A DNA stretch of 64,000 nucleotides from Arthrobacter ipis (GCF_014694315.1 NZ_JAAOXD010000001.1:229854-293853), one strand, 5' to 3'. Counted from the stretch's first letter, positions 8,150 through 17,961 are shown. Notes: generated from the letters alone by a model not told the origin. Numbers and translations are program-made.

Positions 8150-9258
8150 CGCGACTCTGTCGGGGAGGCAGCGGTTTCTTCGGCTGCGATCCGCGCGGCA
8201 ACGCGTCCGGCGTGCGTGGGCGGAGCCGGGATGTGCGCCGGCGTGCGGTCTGCGTACTCCTTGCGCAGGACCGGCAGGACTTCCTCGCCGAACAGGTCCA
8301 GCTGCTCCAGGACGGTTTTTAGCGGCAGGCCTGCGTGGTCGATCAGGAACAGCTGACGCTGGTAGTCACCGAAGAACTCGCGGAACGTGAGGGTCTTCTC
8401 GATGACCTCCTGCGGGCTGCCAACGGTCAGCGGGGTCTGGGACGTGAAGTCCTCCAGCGACGGGCCGTGGCCGTAGACGGGGGCGTTGTCGAAGTACGGC
8501 CGGAACTCCTTCACAGCGTCCTGGGAGTTCCTCCTCATGAAGAACTGCCCGCCCAGCCCCACGATGGCCTGGTCAGCCTTGCCGTGGCCGTAGTGCTCGT
8601 AGCGTTCGCGGTAAAGGTTGATCAGCTGCTGGTAATGCTCCTTGGGCCAGAAGATGTTGTTCGCGAAGAAACCGTCGCCGTAGTAGGCCGCCACTTCCGC
8701 GATCTGCGGGCTGCGGATGGAGCCGTGCCACACAAAGGGGGACACGCCGTCGAGCGGGCGCGGGGTGGAGGTGAAGTTCTGCAGCGGCGTGCGGAACTTG
8801 CCGGACCAGTTGACGGTGTCCTCGTCCCACAGCTTGCGCAGCAGGCTGTAGTTCTCGATGGCGAGCTCGATCCCGTCCTGGATGTTCTTGCCGAACCAGG
8901 GGTAGACCGGGGCCGTGTTGCCGCGGCCCAATACCAGGTCCACGCGGCCGTCGGCGAGGTGCTGCAGCATGGCGAAGTCCTCGGCGATCTTGACCGGGTC
9001 GTTCGTGGTGATCAGCGTGGTGGCCGTGGACAGCGTGATCCGCTCGGTCTGCGCGGCGATGTACGCGAGTGTAGTGGTGGGGGACGACGAGAAGAACGGC
9101 CGGTTGTGGTGCTCACCGATGGCGTAGACGTCCATGCCGATTTCTTCGACCTTCTTGGCGATCGCCACCGACGCCTTGATGCGCTCGTGCTCGGTGGGGG
9201 TCCGGCCCGTGGTGGGGTCCTGGGTGATGTCGCTGACGCTGAATACGCCGATCTGCAT
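8146..9258 (-). CDS. LLM-class flavin-dependent oxidoreductase
   Basis: A bacterial-luciferase-like TIM barrel of 370 residues. It begins MQIGVFSVSDITQDP and shows EEIGMDVYAIGEHHN, LSTATTLITTNDPVKIAEDFAMLQHLADGRVDLVLGRG and YGDGFFANNIFWPKEHY. The family uses reduced FMN or F420 to oxidise small molecules; the substrate is unknown. The chosen ATG (9258) matches the family N-terminus, while a longer frame to 9339 would run through the palindrome. The MarR gene is coupled downstream, which suggests ligand-inducible expression, for example in degradation or detoxification. Confidence 0.88.
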   Translation of the reverse strand: MQIGVFSVSDITQDPTTGRTPTEHERIKASVAIAKKVEEIGMDVYAIGEHHNRPFFSSSPTTTLAYIAAQTERITLSTATTLITTNDPVKIAEDFAMLQHLADGRVDLVLGRGNTAPVYPWFGKNIQDGIELAIENYSLLRKLWDEDTVNWSGKFRTPLQNFTSTPRPLDGVSPFVWHGSIRSPQIAEVAAYYGDGFFANNIFWPKEHYQQLINLYRERYEHYGHGKADQAIVGLGGQFFMRRNSQDAVKEFRPYFDNAPVYGHGPSLEDFTSQTPLTVGSPQEVIEKTLTFREFFGDYQRQLFLIDHAGLPLKTVLEQLDLFGEEVLPVLRKEYADRTPAHIPAPPTHAGRVAARIAAEETAASPTESR

Positions 9259-9314
9259 GATGAGCCTTCCGTTCGCCGAAGTTGTTCGGGCCTGTACTAA
9301 ACAGTGTACCCGAT

Positions 9315-9332
9315 TTACATGCATTTGCATGT
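9315..9332. promoter_or_regulatory. Candidate MarR operator, 18-bp perfect palindrome
   Basis: TACATGCATTTGCATGTA has 8-base arms and a TT centre. It lies 57 bases upstream of the oxidoreductase start, at the promoter of the oxidoreductase-marR pair. MarR dimers typically bind palindromes of about this size. Assignment to this MarR protein is inference from position. Confidence 0.6.
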
Positions 9333-9373
9333 ACTGCACTCAACGTCTTCGGCGACAGGTTATTCCCGCCCGT

Positions 9374-9433
9374 CCCAACTGAGTAGCACTTCAGTGCGTT
9401 CCCAGCGCTGGGAACGCCCTGAAGTGCTACTCA
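9374..9433. repeat. 54-bp palindromic element, copy A
   Basis: A near-perfect palindrome spans 9380-9433, centred on CCCAGCGCTGGG, with arms of 27 bases and one mismatch. Its outer (left) end carries CCCAACT (9374-9380), the complement of the AGTTGGG tail on copies B and C. It therefore lies inverted relative to copy B, and the pair brackets the DUF559-type gene. The stop codon of that gene (9427-9429) lies inside this element. Confidence 0.85.
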
Positions 9434-10380
9434 GACGGGGACCAGCCACGCGCCAGAAGCGCCAGGCGGACCTTGCGGACGGCCGCCCGTGCGTCGTTCT
9501 CCATGTGGTTCTTGCCGATCCGCACCAGGATCCAGTCCGCGGCGGCGAAATCCTCGTCGCGGCTTATATCCTTCAGCACCTGCGCCGGATCCGAATGCCC
9601 CTCGCCGTCGTATTCCACGGCCACACGGAACTCCGGGTAGGCAAGATCCGGTTGGCGCACGACGCCTCCGACCAGCGTTACCGGGACGTTGACGACAGCA
9701 TCCGGAAGCCGGCGGCGGTCCAGGGCAAGCCGGAGCCGTGTTTCGGGAGCAGAATCCGCGCCGACGCGGGCCTGTTCCAGAGCCAGGCGGGCCTTACGGA
9801 TTCCGGGCGTTCCCTTGTGCCGGTCCAGCATGTCGGCGAGTTCGTCCCGGGTGGCATGGGGTGAGGATCTCCCCTCGAATTCGGGGCGGGGCCGGCGCAG
9901 GAGATGGTCAGCCACCACCGTCAGCTCGTCGATACTCATCCGCCGGGCGATGTCCAGCCACGTCCGGGCCCTGCTGGTCACGAACACCCCGCCGAGTTCC
10001 ACGATTTCGTCCGGAAAGAACTGCCCGCGGTGCCCCACCACGCCCTGGCGCCGGGCGATGGTAACGGCATCCGGACGGGAAATGTGGATGCCCGGCTGGT
10101 CAGCGCCCGGGAGAAAGCCGGGGAACTCCCACAGCAGGAATGCCGTGGCGTGTGACGCCGCCGAAAGACGGGTCACCAGCGTGTGAGGCCTGGCCAACTG
10201 TGCAAGCCGCACCAGGCACTCCGGGCTAATGCCGGCACCTGAAGGCACCCGGATGCCCCGGCTCGGAGTCACGAGGCCGCCGGTCTTCAACCGGTCCCGG
10301 GCAACCCCGGCTTTGAGCGCCTCATCCACGGTGAAGGGAACGTCCGACAGCTGGTCCGGCAACGGTCTCGGGTATTTCAT
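9427..10380 (-). CDS. DUF559-type nuclease-like protein (AbiEi-like N-terminus)
   Basis: The C-terminal 90 residues carry the DUF559/Vsr-like PD-(D/E)XK nuclease pattern: APETRLRLAL, QPDLAYPEFRVAVEYDGEGH and DRDEDF-like ISRDEDFAAADWILVRI. The N-terminal part (PFTVDEALKAGVARDRLKTGGLVTPSRGIRV) resembles the winged-helix domain seen in AbiEi-type antitoxins. This architecture is common in actinobacteria, and its role is not settled. ATG 10380 matches the usual family start; GTG 10425 would add 15 residues. The last codons and stop come from palindromic element A, and element B lies just upstream, so the gene sits in a cassette-like setting. Function as a restriction, repair or toxin-antitoxin factor is open. 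Confidence 0.75.
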   Translation of the reverse strand: MKYPRPLPDQLSDVPFTVDEALKAGVARDRLKTGGLVTPSRGIRVPSGAGISPECLVRLAQLARPHTLVTRLSAASHATAFLLWEFPGFLPGADQPGIHISRPDAVTIARRQGVVGHRGQFFPDEIVELGGVFVTSRARTWLDIARRMSIDELTVVADHLLRRPRPEFEGRSSPHATRDELADMLDRHKGTPGIRKARLALEQARVGADSAPETRLRLALDRRRLPDAVVNVPVTLVGGVVRQPDLAYPEFRVAVEYDGEGHSDPAQVLKDISRDEDFAAADWILVRIGKNHMENDARAAVRKVRLALLARGWSPSE

Positions 10381-10449
10381 GGCCCCATCGTTCCGCAAAC
10401 CGGAGGCCGGAATTGGGTTATCCACAGTCTCCGCGGCAGTCGCCCCATG

Positions 10450-10509
10450 TAAGTAGCAGCAGATGGCGTTCCCAGCGCTGGGAACGCCCTGAGCTGCTAC
10501 TTAGTTGGG
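10450..10509. repeat. 54-bp palindromic element, copy B
   Basis: The palindrome spans 10450-10503, centred on CCCAGCGCTGGG and followed by the tail AGTTGGG. Outer and inner arm segments match copy A, with a few arm mismatches around 10460-10465. It lies between the DUF559-type gene and the end of the RND transporter gene. Confidence 0.85.
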
Positions 10510-10538
10510 TGGGGAGGAGGAGTGGTGATGCGGCGGGG

Positions 10539-13500
10539 TTATTCGGCGGAGCCGGGGGCGGCGCGCCGTCCGCTGAGCTTGGGCACCATGCCGGTGGTCC
10601 AGTCCGCGAACTCTGCGTCGACGTCGTCATCGGCGGGGGAGAAGCCGGGCCGCTGCTTGAGCTGGCGCAAGAGCTCCTTTTTCTCCTTCCGCCCCTCCAC
10701 CAGCCGATACAGCACGGGGACGAGCACCAGCGTGAGCGCGGTGGAGGACACCAGACCGCCGATCACCACGATGGCCAGCGGCTGCGAAATGAACCCGCCG
10801 CCGCCCGTCATGCCCAGGGCCATGGGGGTCAGCGCGAAGACAGTGGCCAGTGCGGTCATGAGGATGGGCCGGAGCCGCTGCCGGGCGCCGTGGGTGATGG
10901 CATCGGCAACACTCATCCCCGGATTGCCGCCATGCGGCTTCCGGTACTGGTTGATCAGGTCGATCAGCACAATGGCGTTGGTCACCACGATGCCCACGAG
11001 CATCAGCATGCCGATCAGCGACGGCAGCCCCAGCGGCACCTGCGTGACGAGGAGCAGGGCAACTGCTCCAGTGGCGGCGAACGGCACCGACACGAGGAGG
11101 ATCAGCGGCTGCACCAGCGACTTGAATGTCGCCACCATGATCACGTAGACGATGGCGATGGCGGCCAGCAGTGCGAGGCCGAGCTGGCGGAATGATTCTG
11201 CCTGCTGGGTGGTGGCGCCGCCGATCGCCGCGGTCACGCCGGCGGGGAGGTCCACGGCTTTGAGGCGCTGCTGCACTTCCGCGCTGACGGCTCCCAGGTT
11301 GGATCCCGACGGCGTGACGGACACCTGCGCGGTCCGCTGGCGGTTGCTGGAGGTGATGGAGACAGGGACGTCAACCTGTTCGACGGCGGCAATCCGACTG
11401 AGCGGGACCGCGCCGGTGGCGGTGGGGAGCGGGATGTCGCGGACGGCGGCGATGCTGGTGAAGCGTTTTCCTTCGCCGATCTGGACGGGGAAGTCGTCCG
11501 TGTCGATGCGCACGGTGCCTGCGGCGACGGGGCTGATGGTGGCGGCGAGGACGCCGGCCACCTGCTCTTCGGTCAGGCCGGCGGCAACGGCCTTGGCCCG
11601 GTCTACCTTCACCTGCACCACGGGCTGGCTGGCAGCCAGGTTGGTGGTCACCTCACTGCTTCCGGGAACTCCGGCCATGGCCTTGACCATGGCGTCGCTG
11701 GCCTTCCTCAGGTCTTCGGAGGTGGCTGCCTTCAGGGTGATGTCCACGGTGGAGGACGTTCCGAAGCCTCCCTGCTGGGAACCGACGGAGATCTTGCCGG
11801 CAGCACCTGCCGCTGCCAGTTCGCTGCGGACGGTGTCCTGCAGCTTGCCCTGGTTTGCTTTTTCTTCGGTGACCACGGTGAAAGTGGAGTTGGAGGCGCC
11901 CGAGGACGTCAGCGCGGTGAAGCCCGCCTGCGCATTGCCGGAGGTGACCTGGACGTCCCTGATGCCGTCGATGCCGAGGAGCACGTCCTCGACCTTCCGG
12001 GCCGCGGCGCTGGTGTCGTCGAGGCTCGTGCCGGCGGGCAGTTCCTGCTTGACCGTCATGCTGTTCTCGCCGGAGCGTCCCAGCAGGTCGGTGGCGAGCA
12101 GCGGCGTCATTGCAGCGGTCCCGCCGAGGACCAGGACCGCGGCGATGAGGGTGAGTACGGGGTGCTTCTGGGTCTTGTTCAGGACGGGAAGGTAGCCGCG
12201 CTGCAGGACGCTGCGCTGCTCGGCCTCGTGTGCCTGCGCCTGGACTTCCCGGGTGGAGCGCGGGGCCTCGCCGGCTCCGTTGGCGGGGCTCTTCAGGAAC
12301 CAGTACGCGAGCACGGGAACGATGGTCAGGGACACCAGGAGCGAGGAGAGCAGCGCAATGGTGACCGTCAGGGCGAACGGCCGGAACAGTTCCCCGGTGA
12401 GTTCGCCGACGAAGGCGATCGGGAGGAAGACGGCCACTGTCGTCAGCGTGGAGGCGGTGATGGCGCCGGCAACCTCGCGGATGGAGGTGATGATCGCTGT
12501 GAGCTTGGCTTCGCCGTAGCTCAGGTGCCGCTTGATGTTCTCGATCACCACGATCGAGTCATCCACCACCCGGCCGATGGCGATGGTCAGCGCCCCAAGC
12601 GTGAGGATGTTCAGCGAATACCCCGTTCCGGACAGGCCGATGAAGGTGATCAGCAGAGAGAGCGGAATGGAGACGGCGGTGACCAGGGTGGAGCGGACGG
12701 ACATGAGGAAGAGGAGAATGACGGCCACCGCGAAACCGAGGCCCAGGAGGCCCTCCGTGGTGAGGTCCTTGATGGACTTCTCGATGAAGGGTGCCTGGTC
12801 GAAGACGGGGGTGAACCTGGCGTTCGAGCCAAGCTCCGCCTCGAGCTGTGGCAGCAGATCCTTCACCGCGTGCGAGATCGCCACGGTGTCGCCCTCGGGT
12901 TTCTTCGTCACCGAAATGGCCAGCGTTTCGAGGCCGTTCGTCCGGGTGATGGATGTGCGCGCGTCATCCTTGATGCTGACGTCAGCGACGGAACCGATGG
13001 TGGTGCCGGCGTTGGCCCCGCTGAGCGGCAGGGACTTCACCGCGGCCACCGAGTCGACCGGGCTGCCGATCTGCAGGGAGAGGCTTTGGCCCTTTTCCTC
13101 GATAGTGCCCGCCGGAACAAGATCGCCGTTGTTGGTCAGGGCATTGCGGAGCGACTGGATGCTGGCACCGCCGGCGGCCATGCTGGCCGCGTTCGGCTGG
13201 ATCAGGATGTGCCGGTTAGCGCCGCCTGTCACGTCGGCGCCGCGGACGCCGTCGAGCTTCTGCAGCCTCGGTACCGACAGCCGCTGAAGGTCCGTGTTCA
13301 GCTCGCTTAGCGGCTTGTCGGAGGACACGGCAAGGAAGACGATCGGGAAGTCGCTGATGCTGCCGGCGATGGCCTGGGGCTGGACGTCGTCAGGGAGCGT
13401 ACGCTTCGCGTTGGAAATCGCCCGGTCGATCTGGTTCCGGGCCCGGTCCAGGTTGGAACCGTAGGTGAACACCAGGCTGATCTGCGAGACGCCGTTGCGG

Positions 13501-13754
13501 GAGGTGGACGACGTCGACTCCAGGCCTTCGACGCCGTTCAGCGCCGTCTCCAGCGGCCGGCTGACCTGCTTGTCCACCACCTCGGGCGACGCCCCGGGCA
13601 TCGACGTGATCACCGTGATCCGCGGGAACTCAACCGAGGGAATGAGTTCCTGCTTCAGCGAGGACATGGTGATCACGCCGAACGCCGAGGCGAAGATGGT
13701 GATCAGCGCGATGAGCGCGCGGTTCCCGAGGGATAGTTGGGCCAGCCGGAACAT
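10539..13754 (-). CDS. RND-family efflux transporter, AcrB/HAE1-like
   Basis: 1071 residues with the internal duplication typical of RND pumps. Each half has one membrane helix, a large extracellular loop and a further helix bundle. The N-terminus MFRLAQLSLGNRALIAL leads into helix 1, and EFPRITVITSMPGASPEVVDKQVSRPLE is the conserved first loop motif. The helix 4 proton relay RVVDDSIVVIENI retains the paired acidic residues, and MLVGIVVTNAIVLIDLIN marks the second half. It resembles SwrC/YerP-type pumps of Gram-positives. No membrane-fusion or outer-membrane partner gene is adjacent, so it would act alone or export lipophilic compounds from the membrane. The start has AGGAG ten bases upstream. 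Confidence 0.9.
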   Translation of the reverse strand: MFRLAQLSLGNRALIALITIFASAFGVITMSSLKQELIPSVEFPRITVITSMPGASPEVVDKQVSRPLETALNGVEGLESTSSTSRNGVSQISLVFTYGSNLDRARNQIDRAISNAKRTLPDDVQPQAIAGSISDFPIVFLAVSSDKPLSELNTDLQRLSVPRLQKLDGVRGADVTGGANRHILIQPNAASMAAGGASIQSLRNALTNNGDLVPAGTIEEKGQSLSLQIGSPVDSVAAVKSLPLSGANAGTTIGSVADVSIKDDARTSITRTNGLETLAISVTKKPEGDTVAISHAVKDLLPQLEAELGSNARFTPVFDQAPFIEKSIKDLTTEGLLGLGFAVAVILLFLMSVRSTLVTAVSIPLSLLITFIGLSGTGYSLNILTLGALTIAIGRVVDDSIVVIENIKRHLSYGEAKLTAIITSIREVAGAITASTLTTVAVFLPIAFVGELTGELFRPFALTVTIALLSSLLVSLTIVPVLAYWFLKSPANGAGEAPRSTREVQAQAHEAEQRSVLQRGYLPVLNKTQKHPVLTLIAAVLVLGGTAAMTPLLATDLLGRSGENSMTVKQELPAGTSLDDTSAAARKVEDVLLGIDGIRDVQVTSGNAQAGFTALTSSGASNSTFTVVTEEKANQGKLQDTVRSELAAAGAAGKISVGSQQGGFGTSSTVDITLKAATSEDLRKASDAMVKAMAGVPGSSEVTTNLAASQPVVQVKVDRAKAVAAGLTEEQVAGVLAATISPVAAGTVRIDTDDFPVQIGEGKRFTSIAAVRDIPLPTATGAVPLSRIAAVEQVDVPVSITSSNRQRTAQVSVTPSGSNLGAVSAEVQQRLKAVDLPAGVTAAIGGATTQQAESFRQLGLALLAAIAIVYVIMVATFKSLVQPLILLVSVPFAATGAVALLLVTQVPLGLPSLIGMLMLVGIVVTNAIVLIDLINQYRKPHGGNPGMSVADAITHGARQRLRPILMTALATVFALTPMALGMTGGGGFISQPLAIVVIGGLVSSTALTLVLVPVLYRLVEGRKEKKELLRQLKQRPGFSPADDDVDAEFADWTTGMVPKLSGRRAAPGSAE

Positions 13755-13831
13755 CGCATGATCTCCTGGGTCGACGGACTGTTTGCCTTCGGTGGTGCCT
13801 GCCGCAACCCGCGCCGGTCAGCGCTGGACGG

Positions 13832-15337
13832 TCACCTCTGGACTGCGGGCGATGCTTCCAGCTGGAGGCTCTTGGCGGTGGCCTTCTCGAGCTCGGCCGC
13901 CAGCTCCGGGTTTTCGTTGAGCTTGACGCCGTAGCCCGGCATCATTTCCTTGAGCTTGGACTGCCAGCCCTTGAAGTTCTTGGGGAAGGACTTCTGCAGG
14001 AGCTCGATCATGATGGGCACGGCCGTGGAGGCTCCCGGGGAAGCTCCGAGGAGGGCGCCGACGGAACCGTCGCGGGCGGCGATCACCTCGGTGCCGAACT
14101 GCAGCACACCGCCCTTCTTCGGATCCTTCTTGATGATCTGCACGCGCTGGCCGGCGGTGATGAGTTCCCAGTCGCCGTCCTTGGCTTCGGGGTAGTACTC
14201 GCGCAGCGCCTCCACCTTGTCACCGTGGCGCTTGGCCACCTCTTTGACCAGGTAGGCCGTCAGGTCCATGTTGTCCTTGGCCACGGCGAGCATCGGGATG
14301 ATGTTGCTCGGCCGGATGGACAGCGGGAGATCGAGGTAGCTGCCGTTTTTCAGGAAGTTCGTCGAGAAGCCGGCGTACGGGCCGAACAGGAGGGAGCGCT
14401 TGCCGTTGACGTAGCGCGTGTCCAGGTGCGGCACGGACATGGGCGGTGCGCCGACGGAAGCCTGTCCATAGACCTTGGCGTTGTGCTGGGACGCGAGGGA
14501 CGGGTCCGTGCAGCGGAAGAACTGGCCGGAAACCGGGAACCCGCCGAAGCCCTTGCTTTCGGGTATGCCGGAAGCCTGCAGCAGGTGCAGCGCTCCGCCG
14601 CCCGCGCCGACGAAGACGAACTTGGCCCGGATGCTGCCGCGCTCACCGGAAGCGGGGTGCTTGAGCGAAAGGTCCCAGCCGCCGTCGGACGCCCTGCGGA
14701 GATCGGTGACGTTGTGGCCGTAGTTGATTTCGACGCCGTTGTGGGCCAGGTAGCCGGTGAGCTCCCGGGTCAGGGCACCGAAGTCGACGTCGGTGCCTTC
14801 GGCGGCGCGGGTGGCGGCGACGCGCTGCTTCGTGTCGCGGCCCTTGACGATCAGCGGCGCCCACTTGGCGATCTGCGCGAAGTCCTCGGAGTACTCCATG
14901 CTCCGGAACAGGGTGTGCTCCTTGAGCGCGTTGTACCGGGTCTTGAGGAAGGTGGAGTTGTCGTCGCCGATGACGAAACTCATGTGCGGAACCGTGTTGA
15001 TGAAGCCCTTGGGCGAGCCGATCAGGGAGTTGTCCACCAGGTGGGACCAGAACTGGCGGGACAGCTGGTACTGCTCGTTGATGTGCAGTGCCTTGGCCGG
15101 ATTGACCGAGCCGTCTTTGGCTGCGGGGGAGTAATTAAGCTCACACAGCGCGGCGTGCCCCGTGCCCGCGTTGTTCCACGGTCCTGAGCTCTCCAGGCCG
15201 GCCTCGTCGAGCCGCTCGAACAGCGAGACGGTCCAGTTGGGTTCGAGCTGCTTGATGAACGCACCCAGCGTGGCGCTCATAATGCCGCCGCCAATAAGGA
15301 CGACGTCGGCATGTTGGGTCTTGGAAATGAAAGTCAC
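13832..15337 (-). CDS. mqo: Malate:quinone oxidoreductase
   Basis: A membrane-associated FAD enzyme that oxidises malate to oxaloacetate and passes electrons to quinone, replacing or backing up NAD-linked malate dehydrogenase. Evidence is the N-terminal dinucleotide-binding motif [14 protein letters not shown], the Mqo-specific [40 protein letters not shown] and FPVSGQFF. The length of 501 residues fits. GTG 15337 is preferred because GGGAGA stands just upstream and the encoded start ([18 protein letters not shown]) fits the family. It follows the substrate-binding lipoprotein gene by 77 bases on the same strand. Confidence 0.94.
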   Translation of the reverse strand: MTFISKTQHADVVLIGGGIMSATLGAFIKQLEPNWTVSLFERLDEAGLESSGPWNNAGTGHAALCELNYSPAAKDGSVNPAKALHINEQYQLSRQFWSHLVDNSLIGSPKGFINTVPHMSFVIGDDNSTFLKTRYNALKEHTLFRSMEYSEDFAQIAKWAPLIVKGRDTKQRVAATRAAEGTDVDFGALTRELTGYLAHNGVEINYGHNVTDLRRASDGGWDLSLKHPASGERGSIRAKFVFVGAGGGALHLLQASGIPESKGFGGFPVSGQFFRCTDPSLASQHNAKVYGQASVGAPPMSVPHLDTRYVNGKRSLLFGPYAGFSTNFLKNGSYLDLPLSIRPSNIIPMLAVAKDNMDLTAYLVKEVAKRHGDKVEALREYYPEAKDGDWELITAGQRVQIIKKDPKKGGVLQFGTEVIAARDGSVGALLGASPGASTAVPIMIELLQKSFPKNFKGWQSKLKEMMPGYGVKLNENPELAAELEKATAKSLQLEASPAVQR

Positions 15338-15414
15338 AATCAGTCTCCCGTAGGCGGCTCTGGCTGTCACAGAATATCCCTGTACCGCCCTCTAACTGAA
15401 ATTGCGCCCCGGCG

Positions 15415-17091
15415 TCAAGACCTCAGCTGGACCTTCGTGAAAACTTCATTTAATACCGGCGAGGCGGGATAGCTGATCACCCGGTCGGACAGGGCCAGGG
15501 CGGAGATCGGGAAAGCGATGGGGACGGCGGGCAGGGACTCCGCGATCTGGGCGTTGATGGTCTGGTACTGCTGCGTGCGCTCCTGGCCGTCCGGGAGTCC
15601 CCGGGCGCGGTCGATCTTGGAGAATACCTGCGGGTCCTGGTACCCGAACTCGCCGTTCTTCTCGCCGAAGAGCGGGGCGAGGAAGTTGTCAGCGTCGGAA
15701 TAGGAGCCGTTCCAGCCGAGCAGGTGCAGCGCATGGTCGCCGGGGTTCTGCACCTTCTGCAGGTAGCCGTCCGTCCAGTCCACGGGGACTGGCTGGATGT
15801 TCAGGCCCACCGCCGTGAGCTGGCGGCTGATCTCTGCATAGACCTTCTCCGGGGTGGGCAGGTACGGCCGTGTGACGTTCATGGGGTAGTAGAACTTCAG
15901 GGCCTGGCCCTTGTAGCCGGCCTCTGCCAGGAGTTCCTTCGCTTTGCGGGGGTCATAGCCGAGTGCGGGTGCGTTGTTGTTGAACCCGCTTAGCTTGGGC
16001 GGAACGAACTGCGAGGCCTGGGCGGTGTTGTCGATGAAGAAGCGCCGGATCAGCGTGTCCTTGTCGATGGCCAGCTCGATGGCCTGGCGGACCTTGAGGT
16101 CCTTGAGTACCGGAATTGCCTGGTTCATGCCGAGATACATCACCGAGAACGGGTCCCGCTGGATGATCTGCTTGCCGCGCTTGACCAGTTGGTCGAAGTT
16201 TCCCACCGTCACGGAGTCATAGCCGTCGATCCTGCCGTCCAGCAGGGCCTGCAGCCGCGTCTGCGGGTGGTCGTAGGTGACGAATTTGAGGGTGGCGATC
16301 TGTCCCCGGGCGCCCCAGTACTCCTTGTTGTCCACGAGTGTGACTCCCGCGCTGTCCCAGGCGGAGAAGCGGAAGGGGCCGGTGCCCACGGGATGCGTGG
16401 CGTAAGCGGAAAGTGCCTGGCTGCCGCGCCGCAGGCTGGGCTGATCGGCCTTCCCGGCGGCGAGTGCCTTGGGGGAGGAGATGGCAAACGCGGGAAGCGT
16501 CAGGGCCTGCAGGAAGCCGGTGAAGCGTTCCGTGAGGCTGATCCGCACCCGCAGCGCCGACAGGGCGGTGCAGGATTTGAAGACGGACAGCTCCGGATGG
16601 TCGGCGTGCTCCTTGAAGACTCCCTTGAAGGTGGTTCCCGGAGCCTGCATCCGAAGGGCTTCGGAAAAGTTGAACCAGCGGTCGAAGTTGGTGCAGACGG
16701 CGTCGGCGTTGAAGGGGGAACCGTCGTGAAACCTGATGCCCGGGCGAAGGGTGAACGTATAGACCAGGCCGTCCGGCGATTCCGTCCACTGAGTTGCAAG
16801 CAGCGGCGTAGGCTCGCCCGTTGTTTGGTCGACGCCCACCAGCCCTTCCAGGATCTGTCTGGTGACCCGCTGCGATTCGACGTCGTTGGCCAGTGCGGGG
16901 TCAAGGCCCAGAGGCTGCGAGGCAGTGCCGAACGTGAAGGTCGCCGAGGGGGCAGCGGCTGCTGTTGTGGTGCTTGCCGCAACTGACGACGGCGTGGGCT
17001 GGGCTTCGCTCGTGCAGGAAGTGAGTGACAGGCCCAGAAGGACGGCGCCGGTCTTGAGGGCCGTACGGCGCGGGATACTGCTGCTGGGCAC
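15415..17091 (-). CDS. ABC transporter substrate-binding lipoprotein, SBP_bac_5 family
   Basis: 558 residues from GTG 17091, chosen because GAGGTGG sits seven bases upstream. The N-terminus has a twin-arginine-like RRTALKTG followed by a hydrophobic run and the lipobox LTSC, so export and lipidation are likely. Family motifs include the QPLGLDPALANDVESQRVTRQILEGLV opening, RPGIRFHDGSPFNADAV and DHPQTRLQALLDGRIDGYDSV. These proteins bind oligopeptides, dipeptides or nickel outside the cell. No permease or ATPase genes are adjacent, so it is an orphan receptor here. Confidence 0.88.
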   Translation of the reverse strand: MPSSSIPRRTALKTGAVLLGLSLTSCTSEAQPTPSSVAASTTTAAAAPSATFTFGTASQPLGLDPALANDVESQRVTRQILEGLVGVDQTTGEPTPLLATQWTESPDGLVYTFTLRPGIRFHDGSPFNADAVCTNFDRWFNFSEALRMQAPGTTFKGVFKEHADHPELSVFKSCTALSALRVRISLTERFTGFLQALTLPAFAISSPKALAAGKADQPSLRRGSQALSAYATHPVGTGPFRFSAWDSAGVTLVDNKEYWGARGQIATLKFVTYDHPQTRLQALLDGRIDGYDSVTVGNFDQLVKRGKQIIQRDPFSVMYLGMNQAIPVLKDLKVRQAIELAIDKDTLIRRFFIDNTAQASQFVPPKLSGFNNNAPALGYDPRKAKELLAEAGYKGQALKFYYPMNVTRPYLPTPEKVYAEISRQLTAVGLNIQPVPVDWTDGYLQKVQNPGDHALHLLGWNGSYSDADNFLAPLFGEKNGEFGYQDPQVFSKIDRARGLPDGQERTQQYQTINAQIAESLPAVPIAFPISALALSDRVISYPASPVLNEVFTKVQLRS

Positions 17092-17212
17092 TCGATTACC
17101 ACCTCTGGACTGCTGGGTGCGCGTGGGCGGCTGTTGCCCGCCACCCAGTCTAATTGACGGATCGCGGGCCACTGGCTTACGCGTGCGCCAGGACACGCCG
17201 GGGCCCGGAGCG

Positions 17213-17254
17213 GCAAAAGGCCGCGGTCCGCACTGTCGGGTGCGAACCGCGGCC
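17213..17254 (-). terminator. Intrinsic terminator of the fasciclin gene
   Basis: Arms of 15 bases (GGCCGCGGTCCGCAC at 17219-17233 and its near complement at 17240-17254) enclose a 6-base loop. On the minus strand they are followed by TTTT. The hairpin lies between the fasciclin stop (17290) and the start of the next minus-strand gene. Confidence 0.8.
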
Positions 17255-17289
17255 TCTGCCCGGGACGACTCCCGGATCAGGCCCAACGA

Positions 17290-17961
17290 CTACTTTGGCA
17301 TCAGTACCGAGTCCACGAGGTAAACGGTGGCGTTCGCCGTCTGGACGCCGCCGCAGATCACGTTGGCGCCGTCCACCTTGAGGGCATCCTTGGTCCCGGT
17401 CACGGTTACCGAGCCGCCCTGAACGGTCTTGTGCGTGCCCACGATCTTGTCCGGGGTGATTTGGCCGGGGACCACGTGGTACGTGAGGATCTTGCTCAGG
17501 AGGGCATCGTCCTTCTTCAGGGTCTCGATCGTTGCGGCGTCGACCTTGGCGAAAGCATCGTCAACAGGCGCGAACACCGTGAACTCGCTGCCGTTCAGCG
17601 TGTCGACGAGGTTGACCTTGGGGTTCAGCTTGCCGGAGACGGCGGCTGTCAGGGTCTTTAGCAAAGGGTTGTTCGAGGCTGCGACGGCCACGGGGTCAAG
17701 GGCCATGCCGGCGACGGAACCCTTGCCGCTGGGGACCTGCTTGGCGTAGTCGGCACAACCCGGCCCGGCGAGGTTGGTCGCCGGATCCATGGCCGCCGTC
17801 GAGGTCTCTGACGGTGACGGCGCCATGCTGGAGGCGGACGGCTCGGCGGCCGCAGACGAGCTGCCGGACGTGCCGGCGGAGCCGCCGCAGGCGGTGAGGC
17901 TGAGCAGAGCTGCCGCTGCAATGCCTGCGACGGTAAAGGTTGAGCGCTTGAAAGACTGCAT
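17290..17961 (-). CDS. Fasciclin (FAS1) domain lipoprotein
   Basis: 223 residues. A signal peptide ends at the lipobox LTAC near residue 25. A Ser/Ala/Pro-rich linker precedes one FAS1 domain: [39 protein letters not shown] and a C-terminal [11 protein letters not shown]. It resembles the mycobacterial MPT83/MPT70 group of surface antigens, which are thought to act in adhesion or surface interactions. AAGGAG lies seven bases upstream of the ATG. A strong terminator follows, so it is probably monocistronic. Confidence 0.92.
   Translation of the reverse strand: MQSFKRSTFTVAGIAAAALLSLTACGGSAGTSGSSSAAAEPSASSMAPSPSETSTAAMDPATNLAGPGCADYAKQVPSGKGSVAGMALDPVAVAASNNPLLKTLTAAVSGKLNPKVNLVDTLNGSEFTVFAPVDDAFAKVDAATIETLKKDDALLSKILTYHVVPGQITPDKIVGTHKTVQGGSVTVTGTKDALKVDGANVICGGVQTANATVYLVDSVLMPK

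Noticed and set aside
10418..10426. Perfect DnaA box sequence TTATCCACA
   Set aside because: It is a single box, with no cluster of boxes, AT-rich region or dnaA/dnaN neighbours, so it does not support a replication origin.
12162..13310. Long plus-strand open frame of 382 codons opposite the RND transporter gene
   Set aside because: Composition is dominated by Gly, Arg and Asp as expected for antisense of GC-rich coding DNA, and there is no family motif or ribosome site.
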